Source: Chaetoderma sp. LZ-2023a (Eukaryota; Mollusca; Caudofoveata; Chaetodermatida; Chaetodermatidae). From it: a stretch of DNA of 64,000 bases. The position numbers and the translations under genes are program-made. Below, one piece after another: positions 43,914-56,100 of the stretch. The notes below the pieces were generated by a model. That model was not told where the DNA came from. It saw nothing but the letters and a program-made list of their open reading frames with translations, and ran no database searches. The DNA lies in assembly GCA_034401795.1 (NCBI GenBank), contig CM067369.1, positions 182,505,445 through 182,569,444 on the forward strand. The letters are read 5' to 3'. Position 1 is the stretch's first letter. Each line of letters opens with the position of its first letter.

Positions 43914-44944
43914 ACTGCCTAGTGGCTTAACCAAGTTAATTTTACATCCTGCAAATCAGGTTGGATATTTTTAGGCTAATTTTATGTAAAGTTGCTGCTG
44001 TCTGTGTCAGGAACGTATTCCACTTGAAATAGCGCCAAATTATTTAACAACCACTTTATCGTGAGGTTGGAAATGAGATTCACGTTTACATGCAGACTAT
44101 ATGACAGGTGGTCTTAGTAGAGGTGTTTTCTACGCATGCAGACTGTGACAGGTGGTCTTAGTATAGAGGTTTTACAGTATAGTTCAACCCACCCACCCTG
44201 CAGTCCCCGAGCATGTATAAGAAGGCCAATACGCGTACTTGTGTGTATCTGTAGACACTGTATAAGGTGTTGATAATTGTGGCAGTAATTCCTGAAAGCG
44301 TTATGCAACACCGTTAATAATAACCGCAAAAAAACAGGCGGTGTGTGTAGTCGCGTCAAACCCCAAACTCGGGTCGCTTACAACATTAAAAATCATCTTG
44401 TTTTCACTCTTGCGAAATTTAGTGGTTCTGGAACATGGAAAAATATTGTACTCGTCAGGGCAAACTACAGGGCTACAAGGCAAAACCTTCGGCTGTGTGT
44501 TTTTCCAACCATTTACAACATATTGGCACAATATTGTGTAAAATCTCAAGAAATAGCGTAACATGGAATTCGCAATTTATGTTAATCCGTTATTTACTGA
44601 TAACTGTCAAAACGATGTCATGTGATCGTTATTTTATCACGTGATGAGAACAATCAATCACGCGATGACATAATCCCGTGATAATCACGGAAATTGAATA
44701 AAACGACTAGCTAACGAAATTTAATATTTAGCAATTGGAAAATATGGAAATATATTTTATTTTAATTACATTACACAAAAGCATCATTTGGCGTGTTTTA
44801 ACCCCACCCCCCTTCGTTTGGATTAAGACGAACGTTTTTTTGACTGGCTTTTGCACATCGATCTGCTTTATTATATATTGTATAACACCTGCTGAAGCAC
44901 ATGTATACACAAAAACCTGTCAAAGCTCAATATAGTTAATCTGA
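43914..44944. other. Intergenic, with 40-bp local duplication
   Basis: GACAGGTGGTCTTAGTA occurs at about 44103 and 44148, each after a GCAGACT. No gene supported; open frames here overlap on both strands and none is recognised. Confidence 0.4.
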
Positions 44945-45064
44945 AAACCTATAGTACAGAAACCTATAGTACAGAAACCTATAGTACAGAAACCTATAGT
45001 ACAGAAACCTATAGTACAGAAACCTATAGTACAGAAACCTATAGTACAGAAACCTATAGTACAG
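44945..45064. repeat. Perfect 15-bp tandem repeat, eight units
   Basis: AAACCTATAGTACAG repeated eight times with no substitution. Antisense it would read a TIGFC pentapeptide repeat, which I treat as spurious. Confidence 0.95.
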
Positions 45065-45489
45065 CCTAAAGGGAATATTCCATTTCCTGGGAACAGAAAC
45101 ATTTACTAAAAGTGAAATCGAAGGGAAACAAAAAAAGAAATGTTTTTAGTCCTATTTGGTCAAATCCTGTTGCATAATTATTACGAGAGTAACATGGCTA
45201 CGTTATCATTTGGCACACACCAGACTTCTGCCATTCTACAGGCACACAAAATTCGACTTTCAGCATTAAATATTGAACTATTTTGCACAGCATTGTATAT
45301 ATTTCTGTTTAAAAATCTTTAACATTGTAGAGTATAATATATATATATGTCCATTGAATGATCCTGTGTAGCGGATACTTATCTTGTACATGTTGTAAAG
45401 TTCTATGTTCACTGATAAGCTATAATGATGATTTTCAGTCCAGTATTGCTGCTGTGGTAATGTCTGACAATGCCAAGAAATGCTGGTTT
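45065..45489. other. Intergenic, no feature
   Basis: Short (AT)n run at about 45334-45348; otherwise nothing recognised. Confidence 0.4.
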
Positions 45490-45710
45490 TCTTAACTGTT
45501 TAACATTAAGCGGGCCAAAAATGGCTTCTGTAGTGGTCTTGGAAAATGTCCAATTGAAGACCATTTTTCGAAAATTTACCATTGAATGAATGGATCGATA
45601 ACCAAGCCAGTCATTCCAGTGGTAAATTTTCAAAAAATAGTCCTCATGGTCTGCAATTTTCTGAGAATTTAAATTTTCTTGAACAAAATTAATGGTTAAA
45701 GGGTTAATTG
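45490..45710. repeat. Family A MITE
   Basis: Begins TTAACTGTTTAACATTAAGC and ends AATGGTTAAAGGGTTAA. The core has GAATGGATCGATAACCAAGC. Confidence 0.75.
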
Positions 45711-46348
45711 CACTTTATTGGCACTTTGTCATTCGTGTTCTAGGGACCATTCTGTTTAAACTTTTGAATGTAATTTAACTGGGAGCTTATTATCAAAATA
45801 TTCAAGTTTATGACGCCTGAATGATATTTCTTCCTGCTTGCATTATTGTGTAAATGATTTTTAAAAAAAATTTCTGTTTAAGTTTGATTATTTTGGGCCC
45901 AATTTATCTTGAGGATTTGTGCTTCTACGGTCCAGTTGGTTGCGATACTGCATCACTAACATTCTAGTTTCCTTATTAAGACCAATAATAACACATTCAG
46001 CCAGTATATTTTATATGATTTTCAGCTATTTAGACCAAATATGTTGCAGTCTTAAATACATGTCATGTAGGCTCGAGAGCTTTAAGTGTCAGGCAGCCAA
46101 ACAGCGCCCTGGGCCTCTTAATTTATGTGCTTTCACCTCTGTGATCTTCAAATAAAGTTCACTCCACTCCAAACACCCCGCTTCCATCCAAACAACGCCA
46201 CTACAACACGCATACATGCCAGCAACAATTACACATTCACCCCAAGCAGCAAATTCCATTATGATTATTTCAGTTTTTAATTTTATTTCACTGTCTATGA
46301 GCTCGGGGCTATGGATGATCTTCCAGTGTAAGCATTTTCAATGGATAA
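45711..46348. other. Intergenic with weak element remnants
   Basis: A scrap of element D terminus (CCCTGGGCCTCTTAATTTA) near 46100-46120; no gene. Confidence 0.4.
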
Positions 46349-46588
46349 TTAACCCTTTAATGGTCAAATTTGGTCAAGAAAATTTAATTATTTTCTTACT
46401 GAATGTCCATTTACAAGCCAACGGAATTCAATTTTAGAAAATTTACCATTTGAATGACTGGCTCGATAACCGAGCCAGTCATTCCAATGGTAATTTTTCA
46501 AAAGTTGAATTCTCTTGGCTTGTAAATAGATATTCAATAAGACGATATCAGAGGTTGGTTTTGACGGGTATGACCATGAAAGGGATAA
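46349..46588. repeat. Family A MITE, best complete copy
   Basis: TTAACCCTTTAATGGTC at the left and GACCATGAAAGGGATAA at the right. The arms TGTCCATTTACAAGCCAACG and GGCTTGTAAATAGATA fold back around GACTGGCTCGATAACCGAGC. TTAA followed by CCCTTT is the piggyBac terminus pattern. Confidence 0.85.
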
Positions 46589-47049
46589 TGAAATTATTCA
46601 CCACGGGTTTATAACCTATGAGCTCTATGTTATATAATGTACACTATCTACATCCAGTCCCACCATGAGATAGCTTGAATGACAGTTAACATGCACATAT
46701 ACAAAACATAGGCATCAGAATAACGACTCATTGTACCTATAGCATCCTCCTTGCTCAATTTGCCAAACACCTGATTTGGATTGGCTAACCATTTTCCATT
46801 TCATTACCATTATTTATACTATACACACCACATAAATGTGGACATGGTCTAGCAGCAACGGATGGATTAAAGCCTTTTGTATGCACAGCGAGTTAAAAGG
46901 CTGTTGCTGGTAAATTTTTAATTGTGACTCAAAACTAGCTTGGGGTAATTTTCTACATTTCTTAAGATTCTGTGTACATCTCAACTTGTATACTAATGTC
47001 ATTTAGTGGTAAAGTCCCAATGCTAAATGCGCATTGTGCATATAGGGAA
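46589..47049. other. Intergenic, no feature
   Basis: Nothing recognised on either strand. Confidence 0.4.
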
Positions 47050-47548
47050 TAGATGAATTCAGTCTCTCCGTCAATCATATGATGTCATGATCAATGGCAC
47101 ATGTAGGCTGATGTCTTAATCAATTACGTCATGAATGATGCAACTTAGTCTGTCATAAATGCTTGATAGTCCGTCACGTTGTAGGAATTGTGTGTCTTTA
47201 ACAATATTTTGTTAATAATAATAAAGAATAATAGTTTATAAACATTTTGTTGATAATAATAATAATAAATAAGTAAATATTAGTTACCTCTCCAGGAGGT
47301 AGAAATTCTACATCCTGAAGAAGTAACTAATATTTCTTTATGAATCGGGATAAATATTTTGTTGAATATTCTAAGACTAATTTGACTTGGTGGTCAAATT
47401 AGTTTCAAAATATTCAACAGTTTACCTGTACAGTTTTCTGGAAATTGCGATTCAGGGCGTGCAGGGATCGATCGGTCCTAAGACAGGAAAAGCATGGGTG
47501 GATCTTAGCTAGAGATGGGCGGGGCATAGCTAAAACTTGATTCTTCCA
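47050..47548. repeat. Family B variant MITE with nested insert
   Basis: TCAATCATATGATGTCATGA at the left, AGATGGGCGGGGCATAGC at the right. The middle (about 47205-47360) is an AT-rich insert with (AATA)n and a small palindrome TTAGTTAC...GTAACTAA around 47282-47330. Confidence 0.65.
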
Positions 47549-47587
47549 TTGTCCTTATTTCAACCCCTGTTAGCAATGACAATAGTT

Positions 47588-47922
47588 GGTTTTCAGTTCT
47601 AGTTATGCTCTGCCCATTTCTAACTAATTTCCGCCCACTTTTTTACACGTCTGAATCGATTTGAAATACAAATTCCAGGAATCTAATTTTCAAGATAACT
47701 ATCAACTAGGCTGTTGAGTTAGTTGTCAAATTAGTTTTAATATATTCAAAAGAATGTTTATTAAATGGTAAATTCATCCCAGACATAGAATTCGTACAGG
47801 CTCGTGATGGACATTTTCGATTTTTGTGACGGAACTACTTCATTTTGATTGTGACATCAAGTAAGATGTGACGTATTTGATTATGACATCATGTACTCGC
47901 GTGAATGAGCGGATCCATCCAT
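47588..47922. repeat. Family B MITE, diverged
   Basis: TAGTTATGCTCTGCCC, TTTCCGCCCAC, GTCTGAATCGATTTGAAA, a half hairpin, then GATTATGACATCATG. Confidence 0.6.
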
Positions 47923-48185
47923 TTCGCTAATGTCGGTGGATTGCTACTGTGCTAGGCTAAAAGGAATGGCATTCATGTATTTGCTGAACCGTGTGACATT
48001 GCATAATAGTGCTTTATAATTTCTACATTCGCAATAATAATGGTGTGATTCATAGTTTATTTATAAAAATCGGCTTCCACCGGTGATATTCAAATTGTTA
48101 TTGTTAAGTTGTGTAAATTGTTAACTATTATTTATTACAAATAATAGCTTCCATGTTGTACAGGCTTTGTACTGAGAATGGAATC
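47923..48185. other. Intergenic, no feature
   Basis: Nothing recognised. Confidence 0.35.
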
Positions 48186-48430
48186 TGAGAACAGACGTTT
48201 CCGATTTGCATTTAACTATGACATGCCCATTTCTAGTTAATTCCGCACACCGTTTTACTTGTGTTGGAATAGATTTGAAACCTGAATTCCCGGAATCTTA
48301 ATTTCAAAGTAACTATACAGGTAAGCTTTTAAATATTATTAAACTAAAAGACTGGAACTGTTACCTCCGCCTGTGACAGCAGCAGCTCCCAGTCAAATTT
48401 GTTTCATATTATTCAACATAATATTTATTA
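48186..48430. repeat. Family B MITE, left two thirds
   Basis: TTAACTATGACATGCCC, GTGTTGGAATAGATTTGAAA, and a degraded hairpin around TTACCTCCGCCTGTGACAGC. Confidence 0.6.
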
Positions 48431-48650
48431 ACACCAAAAATGGCCTCTGCAGTGCTCTTGATAAATGTCCATTTGTAGACCAAGAAGACTTATTAAAAAA
48501 AAATTTATCACTGGAATGTCTGGCTCAAGAACCCAGCCAGCTATTTCAGTGATAAATTTTCAAAAATATTCTCAGTCTGCAAATGGACATTTTCTATGAG
48601 AACATTGAAATGGTCAAGAAAATTTGAGGTTTTAAAAGGGTTAAATTGTA
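48430..48650. repeat. Family A MITE
   Basis: AATGGCCTCTGCAGTGCTCT, ATGTCCATTTGTAGACCAAG, and the GTCTGGCTCAAGAACCCAGC centre, ending AAAAGGGTTAA. It replaces the family B terminus at 48430, so it may have inserted there. Confidence 0.75.
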
Positions 48651-48787
48651 ACGGCGTTTTTTAATTCATCCTTTCTGGTTAACAAGTCCCTGAAACTGCA
48701 CTTCTTGATACTAGTGTGACTAGAGTACAAGCTAACAACATGGACAGTTATGGCTGTCATGGGGAACAACGTAACATTTAACTGTAG

Positions 48788-49146
48788 CCAATTCATGAAT
48801 CCATTTCCTCACTCAATCATATGATGTCATAATCAATTATGCGACGTGTATGCTGACGTCATAATTATGTCATGAATGATTCACTTACACGCCCGTCTTT
48901 AACGCTTAATAGTCTGACTGACATGTATGAATTGTATGTCTGCTATTTAATAAACATGCTGTTGAATATTTTGAAACTAATTTGACTGGCATCCAGTCAA
49001 ATTAGTTTCAAAACAGCTTACCTGTATAGTTTTCTGGAAATTGATAGTCGGAGAGTTCCGAGATCGATCAATCCTAACACGAGCGAGGTGTGGGTGGAGC
49101 TTAGCTGAAGATGGGCGGGGCATAGGTAAAAATGAAAAGGTCTATT
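48788..49146. repeat. Family B MITE, inverted orientation
   Basis: ATGAATCCATTTCCTCACTC, TATGATGTCATAATC, a hairpin TTTGACTGGCATCCAGTCAAA at about 48980-49000, GAGGTGTGGGTGGAGCTTAG, and the end AAAAGGTCTATTG. Confidence 0.75.
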
Positions 49147-49430
49147 GCAAACCCAAACTGATAATGGCTTCCTAGGTGGGGTTTTTTTGCTTTTCTTTTT
49201 ACTTTATTTTCTTATCATTCTATGTTATTAATTTATATAAAATATCTTTAATATAAATAATAATAATTGCTTGCTAAAGCTCTTAAGCATTATCATATTG
49301 GCATGTTATTTGTTTGTAATTTTTTATGTACTTTTCATTGTCTTGCCGGCTATCCGATTGTTGTACATTAGGGATTTATGTGCAAGGAGCGATTGCAAGA
49401 AATAGAGCAATAATTGGCAAATGACAATAA
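49147..49430. other. AT-rich intergenic
   Basis: Simple AT-rich sequence without a recognised feature. Confidence 0.4.
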
Positions 49431-50010
49431 GCAAATGTTTTGTTCGTCTTGGCCAATTTTGACAATTAAAGGGTTAAATCTATTGCCTCCATTGGCCAGG
49501 AATTTAATTGTCCTGGAAACAGATGGGTGCATTCTGAATGGAAGCATTATGCTTCTCGGAAAGCCTCCATACAGTATATATTCCTTATTTAATCCTTTCA
49601 ACCAACTACCGCAGTGGTCTTGAGGAAATCCCATTTGCAGGCGAAGAGAAGACTGTTTTTGAAAATATATGACTGGCTCGATAATCGAGCCAGTTATTTA
49701 AGCGGTAAATTTTCAAAATGGTCTTCGCCTGCAAATGGACATTTAATAAACAAATATTTTGATATTCTTGACCACATTTAACCTTTAACCCTCTAATTTG
49801 TTCAAGAAAATTTCAATTTTCATAGAAAATGTCCATTTGCAGACCAAAGACTATTTTTGAAAATTTAACACTGGAATGACTGGCTCATTGTCTAACCAGT
49901 CATTCCAGTGGTAAATTTGTAAAAAGTAGTCTTCTCTTGGTCTGCAAATGAACATTTCTCAAGATCCCTGCAGAACCTGTTTTTGGCTGATATGAGAGTT
50001 AGTGTTAATA
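49430..50010. repeat. Two to three family A MITEs in series
   Basis: A left fragment ending TTAAAGGGTTAA at about 49475, a copy at about 49590-49795 and a copy at about 49795-50010. The last two show palindromic GACTGGCTC centres. Confidence 0.7.
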
Positions 50011-50519
50011 TGCATCTATATATAATTTATTGTTCAGGATGGGGTACTCAAGACAGTTGGTCTAATTTATTTCATACTGTTTGAATGTTACTTCCTGGTG
50101 ATAAAATTGTTTTTTCCGATTGGCATCTGTGTTTGTTTTGGGGGTTTTCATTTAATTAAATTTTAGTTTTTTTTCTCAAAACTGTTATGTTGATTCAATT
50201 GATATTTGTTATGATGCTGGCCTGTCCTAATGACGCTACCATTCAGGACTGCCATCATCGGTTTCCTCTTTATTTATCTGTTACTAATCATACATTTTTT
50301 TTCATCTTTTTATATTGTATTAATATATTAAATAATGTTTTGTATCTTATTATATGGTCCTTGCGTACAATTTATCTTTATGCATACATGGCCCGCAATG
50401 CATGTTATTAAATGCACGTTGTTATTTGTTATCTAATACGAAGTGTACACTATTCACCAGCCACCCACCCACCAATTAGTAACATGATGTACTAGTCTTG
50501 TCGTCTTCACTTAGCAAGT
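50011..50519. other. Intergenic, no feature
   Basis: Pyrimidine- and AT-rich. The frame at 50187-50411 is hydrophobic low-complexity and not recognised. Confidence 0.35.
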
Positions 50520-51285
50520 TACCTCATAGACAATGTCCATTTGCAGAATAAGAGAAGAATAAACAGAGGAATGTCTGAATAGGTTTCCACACACTTTCTT
50601 TGAACAAGCATAACTCCCTGATCATCAAACCTGGCACACGCAGCCTCCACAGTGGTACGGAGGCCTGTCCAATAACCGAGCCAGTCATTCCAGTAGTAAA
50701 TTAAAAAAATATATTCTCTTGGCCTTCTAATAGATACCTCCTAAGTAAAGATGAAATTTTCTTGAATTTGGACCAATAACGGATTACAGGAGTTTTACAT
50801 CCCACTTGACATACACATGCCCTTATATGTTTTAAAAATTCACTTATCATTCTACACCTCTGAAAGCACCGTACTTGAATAATCAGCCTAATTACAGATC
50901 TAGCATAAGTAATTCAGTCAGTATGTAACATTTTCTAGACTACCGCTACGAGTGTAGCATATATATATATATATATGTTTGTGTGTGTGCGTGCGTGTGT
51001 GTGTGTATGTAAGCAATTATCCTATGTGTAGCCGTGTGTGATCAAGATTTCTGTATAAAGCTTAACCCCTCCTGTATTAACTTTGCCTTTTAATGGTCAA
51101 ATTGGCAAAAGAATGGCATCTGCAGTCACCTTGAGGAATCACCATTTGCTGTTCAAAAGAGCATTTTTTTTCATTTACCACTATTCCAGTGGTAACATTT
51201 TTAAAATACTATATTTGCCTACAAATGTATATTGGCTTTGCATCTTGAACAATCGAGGCACTGTTAACACAAGGGGGTTAATACT
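50520..51285. repeat. Two family A MITEs and an (AT)n(GT)n microsatellite
   Basis: Copies at about 50520-50780 (centre partly replaced) and about 51080-51285 (centre deleted). The microsatellite runs about 50958-51007. Confidence 0.65.
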
Positions 51286-51420
51286 AGCTGTGTAATAAAT
51301 TGCATTCACCACGATGATTTGTTTATCATGAATATCCTTTATGGAAGTATCGTATACAGGTCGCTAAAGTATATGACATCATTATCAAATATGTCATACA
51401 TTAGCTGACGTCGCAATCAA

Positions 51421-53496
51421 AACAGAGGCCCAAAGGGCCTGGTGTATCAGGGGCCTGTATCGCTCATCGGCAATTATTGGCCACTGGCACACCCGAACAA
51501 AACAAGATGACAACTGGAAAAATTTACTAATCAAATTTCAGTGAAGGTTTAGCGAAGTTTTACTCAAATTGGCCCAGTGTTGTCTTTTTATGATTTTCTC
51601 AGAAATTTGCAGAAAATACCAGATGTCCACCAAAAAAGTTAACTTGATTGATTCATGGCGCACATGTTGCTTTGACATAATTCCATGGAACAAACGCTAA
51701 CGGCCTTTAGTCCCTAATCATATCGCCCAAATTTTGTCCCGACCCGTCCAGCGGTACTAGAGAAGTCGTAATCACGAAAACTAGGTTATCCAAGATAGGC
51801 GCCAAACTATTTGGCCAATCAAGCTCCAATGAACAATCTTTGTTCAGCTCTTAACGGTTTCTGAGATTTTTAGACATTTATAAAAAATCGGCCAAGATCT
51901 AATATTGTCTTTGTACAAACATGGATCTCTGCCCTAAGAATGCTTCCTGCCAAATAGACTTGAAATCGGCCCAGTGGTTCCCGATAAGACATTTTAAATT
52001 TCTCATTGATTTGGTATGGAGCTTTTGGCGGGAAAATGATCCAAGATGGCTGACCAACCATTTATCTGACAGTTTCGAAAGTGCTCTCCAAAATTTGGGC
52101 CCAATTCGTTCAGCGGTTCTGGGGGAAGTTGTTTTGGCGAAAACTAGGTCATCCAAGATGGCCGCGGAATGATTTGTCCAATCAAGTTCCCCTGAACAAA
52201 CTTTCAGCTCTTGCACTAGATCATATTTCATGACTTGAATCGATCGCTGAATTGGTTTCGGAAAAGATTTCTAAAAGACTTAGAAGTTTCTAAAACTCTG
52301 CCAAAATCCAAGATGACCAAATTGGCCGATCGGGTTCGTTTGAACAAACTTGAATCCTTAAGGAATGTTACTGCCAAATATAATAGATCCCGGAATGCAT
52401 TGCCCATACCACTTCCGGCTGGTAAGCGCGATAGTCGACGCGCAAACAGCATTACTTTACTATGGCAATCAGATACTGTGCACTTTAGGCAGTACATATG
52501 CAAAACTATGTTCATAATATTTTTGAAGTCGTACATCATTGGAAAGCTAAGGCAATTTTCTATACATTTCTGTATTACTTTTTATAGTTTTATAAAATTT
52601 AATACAGTTGATTGCAATTTTAAAATATCCCCTATTGTCCACTTGATTTAATGAATTTTAAGTCGAATGGTGTATTTATATACGCAAATAACTCCGTGAA
52701 AACATTAAAAAAAAAAATAATGCATTAATGTTTCGGCAATTGAATGCGCTTTCCAATGATACATGATTTAAATAATATAATGATTTTAGTTTATCATAGG
52801 AACACTAGATTACAGTGTATTTTAGTGCAAAAGTAACTCAACACGGGTCAGAGGCTTGTTGGTGGCGGTACCAGCCAGCAGTTTTGCTCTGAGCGTTGAT
52901 TTAGGGGAATCCCAGGAGCTTTTGCCGGGAAAATGATCCAAGATGGCCGCCAAATCGTTTATCAAACAATTTCAAAAATGGCAAATTTGAAATCAATACC
53001 GTAAAACATAAAACCAATTTCGGCCTCCGAATCCATCAAAGAAGAAAATGCAATATAGCCGCCAAACATGAGCATATCTCCCAAATTTCTGCCTGCCCTT
53101 CAGCGGTTCTGGAGATGTCGTTTTCGGAAAAACTAGGTCATCCAAGATGGCTGCCAAAACATTTGGTCAATCAAGTAATCGTGAACGAACTTAGCTTATT
53201 TCTTGCCCTAGATGAGGTTTCATGAGTTTTGAATCGATCCCCAAGTAGGTTCGGAGGATTTTAGACATTTCTAAAAATCTGCCAAAATCCAAGATGGCCA
53301 CCTGCCAAATTGGCCGATCAGCTTCGTTTGAACAAACTTGAGTCTATGCCCTAAAGATGCTTCCTGTCAAATATAATTGAAATCGACCTAGTGGTCCTTG
53401 GGAAAAAGTCGTTTAAAGGAAAAGTTGACAGATGGACACATGACGGACGGCCGCTATGGCATAAGCTCACTTGGCCTTTCAGGCCAGGTGAGCTAA
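51421..53496 (-). repeat. Element D copy 3, inverted, interrupted
   Basis: Begins AGAGGCCCAAAGGGCC and ends CAGGCCAGGTGAGCT, the reverse of the copy at 12037. Units carry GCGGGAAAATGATCCAAGAT and GTCATCCAAGATGGC. The right end AGCTCACTTGGCCTTTCAGG then CCAGGTGAGCT is itself palindromic. It is interrupted by repeat F at about 52386-52905. Confidence 0.75.
52386..52905. repeat. Repeat F copy 1, inside element D
   Basis: ATGCATTGCCCATACCACTT, CCGGCTGGTAAG and TACATCATTGGAAAGCTAAG recur at 53590-53770 (copy 2). The element D text stops before and resumes after this segment. No coding frame recognised. Confidence 0.55.
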
Positions 53497-53559
53497 TAAT
53501 GTAGCTCCATTCTGAAAATCAGTTTCACAAAAGTATTTCTGATTAATTTACAATAAGAC

Positions 53560-53788
53560 CTTTCCTGCATTGGCATATTTTGGGGAAATACCTTTCCAGA
53601 CCACAATGCATTGCACACACAACTTCTGGCTGGTAATCTTGCCAACTGACGCGTACTTTACCACTAGGCTCAGCTACAACGCACTTTATATGAAGAACTA
53701 AGATGATAATATGATTGAAGTTGTACATCATTGGAAAGATAAGCCAATTTTCTACAGATTTGTGTCTTAGCTTTTATATTTTTGCTCT
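53560..53788. repeat. Repeat F copy 2
   Basis: AATGCATTGCACACACAACT, TCTGGCTGGTAATCTTGC and TACATCATTGGAAAGATAAG correspond to copy 1 with divergence. It abuts the inverted duplication of the LINE 3' end. Confidence 0.55.
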
Positions 53789-54122
53789 GCAGTACTTCTA
53801 ACATAGCTGCACACTGTGTCATGGGAAGCAGCCTTCCGGTCTTTCTGGAAGCTGTTGATTCGTAGATCAAAGATGCCATTGGTAAAGAGATTACATTGAT
53901 ACAATGCAACCTGCCTATCCTTGATGCTGTATAACTAACAGCTGGGCAGCTCCAAAGGCAGTTGGAGCTGTTACAGTTATACATCATCAAGGTATACGCA
54001 GGTTGCATTGTATAAATGCAGTCTTTTTACCAAGGGCATCTTTGATCTACGATTCCATAGCTTCCAGGACTGGAAAGCTATGTTCCCCATGATGCAGCGT
54101 GCAGCAATGTCAGCAGTACTGC
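53789..54122. repeat. Inverted duplication of LINE 3' coding end
   Basis: The left arm from GCAGTACTTCTAACATAGCT and the right arm ending ATGTCAGCAGTACTGC are imperfect inverted copies of about 160 bp each, centred near 53955 at AGCTCCAAAGGCAGTTGGAG. The right arm continues the minus-strand LINE reading (IMGNIAFQSW, then RRSKMPLVKRLHLYNATCVY); the left arm is its antisense copy. Confidence 0.75.
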
Positions 54123-54309
54123 AAAGCAGTGAGCCCAGGATTTTACTTTTCCTCCATGTTTCGCCGCCACGGAGTGGATCGTCATTTTCTTTAGTTTCAT
54201 GCTGTATAGATAGGTATATGTGGGTGAACTCTGTTTTGGATTCATTCAGAGATTCTCAATTTTTAGTTTGCTTGCAGCTATTGGGAGAAGTTCGTCAAGG
54301 GGTTTCTTT

Positions 54310-54692
54310 TCCTCATCTAAAGTCCACATCGTCGGCATATTCCATCTCTAGTGCCATGCCCAGTATTGACGCTGGGGGGGGGGGGTTTGGTCTTGTGGAG
54401 TTTTCCCGCACGGATTTCAATGCAGCAGCCAGGTAACAGGTGAAGAGCACGGGGGATAGACCATCTCCCTGTGGGGAGCCGATTGATGTCTCAAACTTTA
54501 CAGACTTCAATGACTTGACGCGTACTCTCGGCTTGGTGTCTGCAAGCAGTAATCTCACTAGTCGTAGCTCATCTTCATTGCAACTGGCCTCGCGTAGTAC
54601 ATCTAGGATCTTTGAGCGTTTAATTGTGTCGAAGGCTCATGACATGTCAATGCCCATTTTGTGGAAATCCCAGTGTTTGGACATGACTACCG
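54310..54692 (-). pseudogene. LINE reverse transcriptase, second half
   Basis: Reads GIDMS-stop-AFDTI (motif A with an in-frame TGA at 54637-54639), then CNEDELRLVRLLLADTK, then FETSIGSPQGDGLSPVLFT (motif B), and finally EYADDVDF (motif C, the catalytic Asp pair). A frame change follows, after which ESKTEFTHIYLS is in the next frame. A poly-C/poly-G run at about 54370-54380 encodes PNPPPP and may be a length change. Confidence 0.85.
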
Positions 54693-54830
54693 CAGGGCTG
54701 GGGTCAAATACTTTCAAAGGTATTTAAATACAAATACAAATACTTTGGAATTCTTCAAATACTAATACAAATACTTGTTTATTGCAAAGTATTTAAATAC
54801 AAATACAAATACTTACGGTAAGTATTTCAC

Positions 54831-55789
54831 ATACTTCTTACATGTCTTATAGAAGACCAAAGTATGGTACAGATATAACTCTAGTGATGGACAGGCAGAC
54901 CCTCAAATGTACATGGCAATGGACAATCATAGATACCAAACTAAGGGTTCAAAAAAGAAATCCAAGTTCCACAGTCATAGTTAAATATAGTTGACAAGAT
55001 CCCAGCGAAAATTGAAATAGTAAACTAGCTAGTAAAGTTAGTCAATCAGCACCCTGATTACATCTGATTTAAAATGGTAGATAACATTTGCGTTCCATGT
55101 TTAAATACATATAAACAAGTAACTATTTCAATATCTAATTAAAGTTTGATGAAATTATACTTTCCTGATGTATGTTAATGTTCCCAAGGCCTACTCCCTT
55201 CCCACTGTATCTCAAATGGACGCTGTTTGACACTTTGGTATGCTAACATACTCATATCATAGCATCATAGCCACAAAAGTTTCCACCAAACCAAAGCCGT
55301 AAGACATTAAATCTTGCTTTGCCTGTGAGGCTTCCATGATTGTGGGGTTCTGTATAACTGAAACTTGTATATGGTATTTCCTACAGGACAGTATAGCGAA
55401 TACATATTGATACAAAATCCTGTGATTATTTTGAAAACAAGTTGACAGAGTTGTTGCTGTCTATGGCTAGAACACGCCCAGTCAAATTATTTTTAAAATA
55501 GTAATTTCATATATATTACCTTTGAAACACGGTTTATTAAATTTCAGACAGAAATGGGATAACATTAAAACATGACAGATGATAACAACGTAGTCAGTTA
55601 TATGAGCTACTCGTCGAAGGTTGTTAAGCCTAACACTTGGTCTCGATGTGAGACCAAAAGTCTGAATGATCTGGACTGGAATTTTCTTCCCTTTTATATC
55701 CTTCCTGGGCGAGCCTGTGGATTGAGTCGATCTTGACTATATATGGGCAGAAAAGAACCAGATTGGAGGTTACCCCGTTTGGAATTTTT
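54831..55789. other. Left interior of hAT-like element 2
   Basis: Mostly unassigned. A weak family B-like hairpin at about 55420-55500 (ATTTTGAAAACAAGTTGAC...GTCAAATTATTTTTAAAAT). Confidence 0.4.
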
Positions 55790-55794
55790 GGGGG

Positions 55795-56100
55795 TTTGAC
55801 GGCCTGGTCAAACATTTTACCGGTTGACCTGTTTTGGCGGCCTGTGACCGTTTTTGGCGGTTGTGACTTTTTTAATGGTTGTGCCAGTTTTGGCGGCATG
55901 TGACCGTTTTTTGGCGGCTGTGATAGTTTTTAACGGTTGTAAGTTTTTTGCCGGTTCTGCCATTTTGGCGGTTGTGCAACTTTTTTGGCGGTTGTGGTAA
56001 TTTTTACCAGTTGTGAGTGTTTTACCGGTTGTGTCCATTTTGGCGGTTGAAAAAACGTTTTGGCGGTTCAGGATTATTTACCGGTTGTAGGTCATTTTGG
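55795..56100. repeat. Degenerate TTTTGGCGGTTGTG array
   Basis: About fifteen imperfect units of 15-22 bp (TTTTGGCGGTTGTG, TTTACCGGTTGTG). Part of it (about 55948-56015) is repeated at 56993-57075, on the far side of the Penelope-like block. The antisense frame is Lys/Thr-rich low complexity and unlikely to be coding. Confidence 0.75.

Noticed and set aside
44940..45064. CRISPR array
   Set aside because: The units are contiguous with no spacers, and the DNA is eukaryotic.
44920..45102. TIGFC pentapeptide repeat protein
   Set aside because: Artefact of the 15-bp tandem repeat.
52235..52651. 138-codon plus-strand frame
   Set aside because: It spans the junction of element D and repeat F; the first part is the reverse of a D unit whose other copies do not keep this frame.
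54008..54436. 142-codon plus-strand frame
   Set aside because: Antisense to the LINE reverse transcriptase, which has clear catalytic motifs on the minus strand.
55817..56038. Lys/Thr-rich antisense frame across the TTTTGGCGGTT array
   Set aside because: Low-complexity by-product of a degenerate minisatellite.
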